35,294 nucleotides of DNA from Zelonia costaricensis (taxonomy: Eukaryota > Euglenozoa > Kinetoplastea > Trypanosomatida > Trypanosomatidae). Below the pieces are notes generated by a model. That model searched no databases and was not told the origin of the DNA. It worked only from the letters and a program-made list of their open reading frames with translations. Position numbers and translations under genes: made by a program. The stretch lies in assembly GCA_030849075.1 (NCBI GenBank), contig JASAOO010003305.1, forward strand, positions 1-35,294, given 5' to 3'. Of the stretch, positions 8,919-15,880 are shown piece after piece (position 1 is the stretch's first letter; every line of letters starts with the position of its first letter).

Positions 8919-11900
8919 TTAGACCGTCTCGTGGCTCGATGTCCACAGGTACGTCAGCCACGAAGAGAGCAGCGTGAACTCCTCGGCTGTCAGCACCGTC
9001 TCGCACATGCGGCGCAGCGTGCCGGCGTCCTGCAGCCGCGCGCATGTCATCACGACCTGCCCCACCGCCGTCCGACGCAGGTTCGCGTCCGTGTCCCGCT
9101 CGCTCACGCTGCGCGCGAAGACCTCGCGCAGACACGCCTCCCCGTCGTGGACGCGACACCGGCGCAGCACCTGAACGAGAAGATCGTCGCTCGTCGGCTG
9201 CATCGTGTGGCTCGCGATGAGCGCCGCGTGCACCCAGGCCGCAACGTGACCGTCCATCTCGAGCAGGCGCTGCACGGCTGCCTGCGGCCCGAGGGTGACG
9301 TCAGCGAAGGCGGGTCCGAAGAACTGCCGCTGCGCCGCCACGATGGACTCGGCGAGTTGCACGTCGTTCACGCGGCTCGACAGCGCGGCGCCGCTCGCCA
9401 CCCAGGCGAGCTTCGCCACGGCATTGCAGCGGCTCCGGTGTGTGACCTGGTCCTCCCCGTACCGAATGTAGGGCGGGCACGCTGCCCCCTCCGCGAGGAG
9501 GGCGTCGTAGCGTGTCGTGTCGGCGAGCCAGAGGAGGTGCGGTGCCTGCGCTTCCAAGAACGCGTTGCGCCGTGCGATCACGTCTGGGCACTGCGGCAGC
9601 ACCGCGTGCAGCGTCAGCAGCTCCCACTCCCGCCGCTGCTCCCACAGCAGCTGCAGGGCGGCGTCGAGGGCGGCGCTGTTCTCTAGGCAGTACCCCTGCA
9701 GCCGCGCGTACGCAGCGGGGTTGCTCGTGGGCTCGTCGACTGGGGTGGAAAGGGCGAAGATCATCAGCACCGGCATCGCCCCAAAGCGCAGCGCGAGCGT
9801 CTCGCTGACACGCAGCACGCGGCGACCAATCTCCGAGCAGGCGCGGGACGCGGTTGGGGCACCGAAGGGGTAGCCCACCGGGCCGCGGACAAACGGCTCG
9901 CGCAGCAGGATGCTCGTAATGGCCGACGTGGTGAAGCCGCTGTCGCGGTGTCCGCTGTTGCTCAGCGAGAAGTAAAGGAGGTAGCTCACAACGTCGAGCA
10001 GGTCGCAGCGGTGCTGGTGGGTGAGGGAGGCGAGGGCAGCTTCCCCACCTGCCGCACCACTCGGCAGCACGTCGCAGGCGTCTGCGAGCATGTCGGAGAG
10101 CTGCACACAGGCTTGCGAGAACGACAGCTCAACCCCGGCGACAGCGTCGGGCGAGCTCGTCCACATCCCTGCGAGCACGGTGTGGGGAAGGTCGTACACC
10201 TGGCGCACTTCCTCGCGCGACTCCACAATCGTCTGCGCCACCACGACGAAGACGCAGCCGGCGGCGTAGCACTCGGCAAACTTCTCCTCGATCCGCTGTG
10301 CCATCGTCGCGCGCACCTCACGCACGTATTGCACCACAAACTGCAGAAGACGCGCCACGTTCGCTGGAGAGGCAAAGCACAGCTCCGCCGCGGTGAGGCT
10401 GCGCACCGGGCTATCAGGCCCTGCGTCCTCGGCCCGGATCGCGTCCGCGACGGCAACGGTGGCCCGGCGCAGAAGCTGCTGGCACCGCTCCAGCTGCTCA
10501 GCCGACTTGATGAGGCGGCCGGGTGTGTCGGCAGCGGCGGCGTCACCGTGGCGGGAGGGGCGGCGCTGCAGCAGGTATGAGCCTTCGTTGCCGTGGCGCG
10601 GCACGGCGCTGAATGGTGGCAAGACGCGGTGGGCCAGCGCACTGGCCACCTCCGCCGAGGCGTCCGCGTGCTCGTGCAGTCCGACGTTCTGCATGCTGCG
10701 CAGCGCGCAGAGGGCGAGCAGCGCCTCCTGGGTGGAGAGGAGCTGGGCGACGGTGGTGGGGGCGAGCTGCCCGCACACCGAGCCCCGCTGAAGGACAGCC
10801 ATGACGAAGTCGCGGTGCGCCCGCTGCTGCGCCGTGAGCTGCCGCGTCACGCGCTGCACAATGTTGTCGTCCTCGGCGTTCAGGTTGCGGCGAGCCCAGT
10901 TGCCAGCCCCGCGCGCGCCGCTCCCCTCCTGCCCGTCAATGCCACGCCCCGCTGCGGCGACCGCGATGGCGAGCGACTCGCTGGCGTCCAGCACCGTGTC
11001 GTCCAGCGACAGCTTCGAGTCCGCCTGCACCGCGTCCAGAGTGCGCTGCAGTGCGGCTGCACCGGCACCGTCGACATCGTACACGCGCCGCTGCGCCGCC
11101 GCGGTGGCGTCCGTGTCGTGCGCCATGTGAGATGCCCGCACATCCCGCACGGTGCGGTGCGGCCCGTTGGCGTCTAGGGTGATGAGGCTGTCATCGCTGA
11201 GAAGCGAGGCGACGGGCTGCTGCAGCGTCGTGAGGCAAAGCGTGTCCTCGCTCGCACACGGCTGTCGCACCCCAACCTGGTTGTTGACGCGCAGCACATA
11301 CGCGCCAACGCTGACGATCACTTCACAGCGCACGTCGTCCGCGAAAACACGGATGTGGTGCGGTGGGAGCCGCGCCGCGGTGGCCACGACTTCTGCAATG
11401 GCGTTCAGGACTACGTAGTTGACGACATTGCCTAGCGAGGCGTCCACCGTCACGAGCCACAGCGCCGGCAGCGGGTGCGCCGCAGTGCCGTGCACGTAGT
11501 AGAGCACGCAGAGCTTGTGTCGCGTCTCGCTGCAGGCAACGACATAGCCGCGACGCCGCAGCGATGATGGCAGCGAGGTGGCCCACTTGATCAACACGCG
11601 CGGCTGCTCCGCGCGCTCTCCTGTCACGGTCGCCGCCGGGGTCGGCGGCACAGGGCCGAAGTCAAGCAGAAACACCTCGCCTGCTGCGTTGATGGCGAAC
11701 AGCTGCTCGGGGTAGTGCTGCCGCAGCTGAACGTGGGTGAAGGCGAGCGAGTTGCCAGTGCGGCCGTCACGGCCCACAACCGACAGCGGCGAGGTGGCCT
11801 GTGCCTCGCCGCCGCTCGTATCCCCGTCTCCTGCGGCGGCACCGTGCCGCCGCGCTGTGCCGTCGGTGCCACCACTGCTGCCGCCGCCGCCCCGCGCCGC

Positions 11901-12755
11901 GCCACTGCCGCCCACGAGCGACTTGATCGAGTCCCACAGCCACCGCGAGGTGCCCGCGGTGCTCGCGCGGCCCTCAACCTGCGAGTCCTCGTTTGAAAGC
12001 CGCTGCTGCTCCGCCTCCTCGTCCGCGTTTTCCGCGGACATCTGTGCATCTATGCCGGACGCAACACCACTGCTGCCGCCGCCGCCGTCCGCCGGTTGCC
12101 CGTGCGCGAGATGGTTGTGGCCGTTCGGGGCCCAGCGCAGCGCGGCCGGGTCGCTGCGGTTGAACTCCACCGTCGTGTGCGTGCCGTCGTGCTTGAGGTC
12201 CACGAGCAACACCCCGGCGGTGGTACCCAGCACCGTCATGATGACCGACTCTGTCCTGACGAGTCGCCGGGTGCACACAAAGCACGAGGCTGTTACGCTC
12301 TCTGTTGCTGTGTCGATCAGCTGGACCTCGATGGTGTGGTCGAGGCTTGAGACGGCGCCCCGCTCACTGCAGAAGGCGAGCGACTCCTCGTTCGCGCCCA
12401 TCTCGCACACAAACAGCGGCAGCCCCTCCTCGGCGGCCGCGAAGCACGGAATCTCCGCCAGTCGCGGCGCCGCGGTCGACCAGCCCTGGCGGCGCACGTT
12501 CCAGAGCCGCAGCAGCTTCTTGTTCTCATCCACGAGCCAGCACATGTGCGTGCCGACGCCCGAGAGGAAGCTGGACACGGGAATGGCGGTGTCGTTGGCT
12601 GCGGCGACGACAACGGCGTCAGCGAGGGACGTCGGCGCGGACTCGGGCTGCCCGCTGGAGGCCTCCGTGCTGCGCTGGTACGCGTACGGCGCCGCGCCGG
12701 GCGCCACGGTCAGCCGCTGCGTGCGTGGCACCTTCGCAGGTGGCGCGAAGAACAT
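8919..12755 (-). CDS. Probable nucleoporin, Nup133/Nup155-type propeller plus helical domain
   Basis: 1278 aa, about the size of trypanosome Nup132. Residues about 50-560 look like a beta-propeller: short beta-rich, blade-like segments such as WLVDENKKLLRLWNV (73-87), FVCEM and GVLLVDLKHDG, and QLFAINAAGEVFLLDFG near 352-368. A disordered Gly/Ser/Asp-rich loop at about 220-330 interrupts it and carries an amphipathic segment, SRWLWDSIKSLVGG (270-283). Residues about 640-1278 are almost all alpha-helical, without TM. This propeller-plus-solenoid order, with a membrane-binding loop, is that of Nup133/Nup155, the outer/inner ring scaffold of the nuclear pore. The identification rests on architecture rather than strong motif identity, so other propeller-solenoid coat proteins remain possible. 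The start is the ATG at 12755, 51 nt after a predicted acceptor; the frame upstream to 12983 crosses the poly-T tract and is excluded. Confidence 0.85.
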   Translation of the reverse strand: MFFAPPAKVPRTQRLTVAPGAAPYAYQRSTEASSGQPESAPTSLADAVVVAAANDTAIPVSSFLSGVGTHMCWLVDENKKLLRLWNVRRQGWSTAAPRLAEIPCFAAAEEGLPLFVCEMGANEESLAFCSERGAVSSLDHTIEVQLIDTATESVTASCFVCTRRLVRTESVIMTVLGTTAGVLLVDLKHDGTHTTVEFNRSDPAALRWAPNGHNHLAHGQPADGGGGSSGVASGIDAQMSAENADEEAEQQRLSNEDSQVEGRASTAGTSRWLWDSIKSLVGGSGAARGGGGSSGGTDGTARRHGAAAGDGDTSGGEAQATSPLSVVGRDGRTGNSLAFTHVQLRQHYPEQLFAINAAGEVFLLDFGPVPPTPAATVTGERAEQPRVLIKWATSLPSSLRRRGYVVACSETRHKLCVLYYVHGTAAHPLPALWLVTVDASLGNVVNYVVLNAIAEVVATAARLPPHHIRVFADDVRCEVIVSVGAYVLRVNNQVGVRQPCASEDTLCLTTLQQPVASLLSDDSLITLDANGPHRTVRDVRASHMAHDTDATAAAQRRVYDVDGAGAAALQRTLDAVQADSKLSLDDTVLDASESLAIAVAAAGRGIDGQEGSGARGAGNWARRNLNAEDDNIVQRVTRQLTAQQRAHRDFVMAVLQRGSVCGQLAPTTVAQLLSTQEALLALCALRSMQNVGLHEHADASAEVASALAHRVLPPFSAVPRHGNEGSYLLQRRPSRHGDAAAADTPGRLIKSAEQLERCQQLLRRATVAVADAIRAEDAGPDSPVRSLTAAELCFASPANVARLLQFVVQYVREVRATMAQRIEEKFAECYAAGCVFVVVAQTIVESREEVRQVYDLPHTVLAGMWTSSPDAVAGVELSFSQACVQLSDMLADACDVLPSGAAGGEAALASLTHQHRCDLLDVVSYLLYFSLSNSGHRDSGFTTSAITSILLREPFVRGPVGYPFGAPTASRACSEIGRRVLRVSETLALRFGAMPVLMIFALSTPVDEPTSNPAAYARLQGYCLENSAALDAALQLLWEQRREWELLTLHAVLPQCPDVIARRNAFLEAQAPHLLWLADTTRYDALLAEGAACPPYIRYGEDQVTHRSRCNAVAKLAWVASGAALSSRVNDVQLAESIVAAQRQFFGPAFADVTLGPQAAVQRLLEMDGHVAAWVHAALIASHTMQPTSDDLLVQVLRRCRVHDGEACLREVFARSVSERDTDANLRRTAVGQVVMTCARLQDAGTLRRMCETVLTAEEFTLLSSWLTYLWTSSHETV

Positions 12756-12806
12756 GGCTTGTCGAACACGCGCGGGTGTCTGTGTGTGCGTGTGTGCGCC
12801 GTAATT

Positions 12807-12833
12807 CTCAATCACAGGAAGGGAAAAAAAAAA
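12807..12833 (-). promoter_or_regulatory. Predicted spliced-leader acceptor of the nucleoporin-like gene
   Basis: A ten-T run on the minus strand (12833-12824) followed by cccttcctgtgattg leads to the first AG at 12808-12807. The 51-nt leader has no ATG before 12755. Confidence 0.6.
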
Positions 12834-13248
12834 GGTGCGGGGCACTACGCACACATTGATGCGTCCCGTGTGGCATGTGTTGCGTGTCGCCGTAAGAGGA
12901 ACGAAGAGCGGAGAAGGAGAGGAGAGGGGGTGTGTGCGCATGGGGTGTGTGATCGGTACGGGAGCCTCACACTGGGCAGACAAGTCGACGGCGCACGAGA
13001 CGCGGTGCTGCCGGGGTGGGAGGGGGGGGGGGCTCGATGCGGCGAGCGCCGATTCGTCGTCCTACACGGCGAGATTTACGCTTCTTGACAGTTCTTGCAC
13101 AATCAAAAAGGTACGTCGCAACTCGCCTGCACTGCACAAGAGCACGCACGAGAAAACAGGACGCAGACACAACAAACATGATCCATGATGGCGAAGTGGA
13201 GCACGTCGACCTCTCAACACGACACTGTGCGCAGACGCGCAGAGGGCA

Positions 13249-13274
13249 GTGGTGGTGGTGGTGGTGGTGGTGGG
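13249..13274. repeat. (GTG)n trinucleotide microsatellite
   Basis: Near-perfect run of about 8-9 gtg/tgg units in the probable 3' UTR of the primase gene. Confidence 0.85.
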
Positions 13275-13533
13275 ACCGGCGGCCACAGCAAACGCACCAC
13301 GCAAGGCGCAGGCGCCGATGCTCCTCACGTCTATTCTATGACCCTCCTTGTGCCCACCATACACGAGTCCTCGCGTAACACACGAAGGAGGGCGGAAGGC
13401 GGAGGCTTCCCGGTAAAGGGATAAGAGAGGTGAGCTCAGCCAAGCGGATGGCGGCGGCGAGGGTGAGGTCGTGGCCGACGACACGGCACCCGCTTCAAGC
13501 CGGCGCTGGTGGCCGCTTCGTCATGCGTCACCC

Positions 13534-14865
13534 TCACAGGACGTTCTCTTCTCCATCGGCGCGCATCTCCTTCAGCATTCGCTCCATCGGCAGCGTCCAC
13601 CGGCCGTCCATGCTGCGGCTGAGCAGCATCTCGCTCAGCTTCGGGGCATCGTCGGTGGGATTGAAGCCGTCCACCTCCTCCCACTCCAGCGGGCAGCAGA
13701 GCGACCCCGTGGCGGGGTGCACACAAAAAGGCAGCTTCAGCAGGTGGTCGCGGCGGGTACTCACGTGCTCGTCCAGGCGGGGATACATGAGCAGCAGCTG
13801 CACTGCATGCAGCGCGTCCACCGCCTCCTGCTCCGGCCCAAGCGCGCGTCGGAAAGAGAGCCAGTCGAGTACGTTGCCTTCCTGGAAGTGGATGTGCTGC
13901 TGGAAGCGGTTGAGCGCATCGCGCCGGCCCAGCTTCAGCACCGCGAGGGTGGCGTCGTGGACGATGTAGGCGGCCTTCGGACTGGATTCGATGTTGTTGA
14001 GGTTCTCAGGGGTCGAGGTGACGAAGAGCGCCATAAAGGCGCGGTCGAGCTGGGTGCGCAGGACGTGGCGGATCGATGGGTGAATCGGGCGGTGGTTGGC
14101 GAGGTCGGCGACGACGGAGCTACGCAGCGTCTTGGGCGCCACCACCGTCAGGTACCCAACCAGCGCGGTGCGCTCGTCGTTCGTCAGCTGGCGAGCGCGC
14201 CGGTCGCACACCCACAGGTGAATACCGCGGCGGCCGGAGAAGACAGGTAGTATGTACTTGAAGCCAAAATCGTCGCTCAGCAAGGTGTGCAGGACATGCG
14301 CCGCGCACGACATCCACGCCCAGCAGCAGGCGCAGATGCTCTTGCCGGTGCAGCAGGAGCGCACATTGTCGTAGTCGGACATGTCAATATCGAAAACGAG
14401 CTCACGCTCAACAGGAAAGACGTTGGCGAGTCCCTGCTTCTGGTTCGGGCGGATGTTGTACACGGCCCCCACGTCGATCTTCTCCGGAAAGGCCCGGATC
14501 AGCTCCGCACGCAGCTCCTCCGTGCTGCGGTAGCTGCGGAAGCGGGTGAAGATGTCGCCAATGAGAGTGAAGCAGAACTCGCGGCGAGCGAGGTAGCCGT
14601 CCGCCGCGGCGGCGCCCTTGCCGTCGAAGGCGTCAGCTCCGTCCTCCGGGTCGCCGTGGGCCGCGCCAGAGGCAGTCGCCGCGGCAGCAGTGTTTGATGC
14701 ATCACTGCCGTGGCCTTCCTCCTTGGCGTGCACTCCGCTTGGCGCATCAGCCTTGATGGAGAGCCGGGCTGGGCTCAGCCGGTACGCGAGCCATTGCGTG
14801 ATGAGCTCGACCGGGTACACGTGTGCGTAGAACTCGCGCAGCGTGCTCTCGTTAATCGACTGCAT
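13534..14865 (-). CDS. PRIM1: DNA primase small (catalytic) subunit, eukaryotic PriS/PRIM1 type
   Basis: 443 aa. It synthesises RNA primers for nuclear DNA replication as part of the DNA polymerase alpha-primase complex. Archaeo-eukaryotic primase motifs are clear: REFCFTL (95-101); FDIDMSDYD with the metal-binding aspartates D159 and D161; a zinc cluster C171, C172, C178, C181 followed by W; SGRRGIHLWVCD (210-221); and YPRLDEHVS with the third catalytic Asp, D365, followed by HLLKLPFCVHP. All key residues are present, so it should be active. Compared with the human subunit (about 420 aa) the region about 36-92 carries an Ala/Gly/Asp-rich low-complexity insertion between the first helices and the REF motif. 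It starts at the first ATG. This is the nuclear replicative enzyme, not one of the mitochondrial PRI1/PRI2 primases named in T. brucei. Confidence 0.97.
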   Translation of the reverse strand: MQSINESTLREFYAHVYPVELITQWLAYRLSPARLSIKADAPSGVHAKEEGHGSDASNTAAAATASGAAHGDPEDGADAFDGKGAAAADGYLARREFCFTLIGDIFTRFRSYRSTEELRAELIRAFPEKIDVGAVYNIRPNQKQGLANVFPVERELVFDIDMSDYDNVRSCCTGKSICACCWAWMSCAAHVLHTLLSDDFGFKYILPVFSGRRGIHLWVCDRRARQLTNDERTALVGYLTVVAPKTLRSSVVADLANHRPIHPSIRHVLRTQLDRAFMALFVTSTPENLNNIESSPKAAYIVHDATLAVLKLGRRDALNRFQQHIHFQEGNVLDWLSFRRALGPEQEAVDALHAVQLLLMYPRLDEHVSTRRDHLLKLPFCVHPATGSLCCPLEWEEVDGFNPTDDAPKLSEMLLSRSMDGRWTLPMERMLKEMRADGEENVL

Positions 14866-15078
14866 TCCCTGATTGAGTTTCAGCGGCGGCGGCGAGGCGA
14901 GGGGTGTTGGTGGGTCGACTGCCGGAGACGTCGGGCAACAGCAGCAGCACCACGGAGCACGGTGTGTGAAGGAGAGGATGCCGTATCTGTATGTGTGTGT
15001 ATGTCTGTGTGTATTTCTTTTTCTTGAACAGACAAGACGTGCGAGTTGTATGAAGGCAGGTTGTACTTGACGCGGCGG

Positions 15079-15120
15079 CTAAGAGAATGGAAAGGGGAGG
15101 ACGAGGAGGGGATGGGAGAC
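15079..15120 (-). promoter_or_regulatory. Predicted spliced-leader acceptor of primase
   Basis: On the minus strand a strong C/T tract (cccctcctcgtcctcccctt) runs without AG to cttAG at 15080-15079, giving a leader of about 213 nt with no ATG. A second, closer candidate is the AG at 14920-14919 after a weaker pyrimidine-rich stretch, giving a 53-nt leader. Confidence 0.5.
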
Positions 15121-15165
15121 GGCCGTGAACGGATGGTGGAGACGGCCGGCACGTCCACGTGAGGT

Positions 15166-15209
15166 GGGAGAGCGGGGGAGGGGGGAGGAGGGGGGAGGAG
15201 GGGGGGGGG
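15166..15209 (+). repeat. G-rich tract with quadruplex-forming pattern
   Basis: Several runs of three to nine G separated by one to three bases (gag, agc, agga) on the plus strand, that is, the template strand for transcription here. The transcript would be C-rich. Confidence 0.6.
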
Positions 15210-15880
15210 CGAGGTGCGCGTGCTGCAAGGACGGCGCCTGTTGCCGATGACAGCCTTTTTTGGATGTGCCTCTTGCACTTCGTCGCATCGATGTTTACCG
15301 TGGCGACGCTGCCTCAAGGCAGTCAGCAGTTTCGACGGGTCTCCGCCTCCCGACCCGTCGACACACGCACACACACGCCGACATCCGATGTGGGTGATGC
15401 GGCACGACGACGCAGGCGGTGGAGCAAGGAGGGGTGAAGGGAGGAGGAGTTGCGCTGAATGCATTCCAACAAGCAACGCACAGAGCGAAGAACAAGGCAC
15501 CCCGGCACACACAGTGGAACATGTTGAGTGGAAGGTACAAAAGAACTGAACATGGGTAGGGGCGGGGGGGGGTACGGTTACATCAGGGCGTGCACTCGAC
15601 ACAGGCACCACCAACAGAAAGCAAGAAAGCACGCGCTCCTTCACGTGCGGCAGAGCGTGGCCAACACGACAGTGCCGGGAGGGGGAGGGGGGGGGCAATA
15701 CAGACGACAAAGGAAAACCAACAGCAACACGGCGGGAGGCTGCGGGTGACGAAGCGGACAAGACGCAGTCGAGCTGCGGCATCCGGTGACGACGCACTCC
15801 CCCCTCCCCCCGTCTGCCCTCGGCGCCTCTTCCTCTGCAGAAGGCGCCGGCCAGCGTGACACGCGTGCGCCAGCGTGCGG

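Larger units (their letters stand above)
12756..13533. other. Intergenic region between the primase and nucleoporin-like genes
   Basis: Holds the 3' UTR of the primase gene, a GTG triplet repeat (13249-13274), G runs near 13020-13031 and the leader of the nucleoporin-like gene. No gene is supported; the frames are repeat translations. Confidence 0.6.
14866..15880. other. Intergenic region between the CNBD-like gene and primase
   Basis: About 1 kb with the 3' UTR of the 856-aa gene and the leader of primase. It holds a G-rich block at 15166-15209 (C-rich on the transcribed strand) and further G runs near 15564-15571 and 15678-15694. The 378-residue minus-strand frame crossing this region is Pro/Ser/Arg/Cys-rich, overlaps the end of the 856-aa gene out of frame, and is rejected as a gene. 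Confidence 0.6.

Noticed and set aside
11737..12804. 355-residue plus-strand frame
   Set aside because: It is antisense to the nucleoporin candidate, Ser/Pro/Ala-rich without domain, and covers the splice signal of the real gene.
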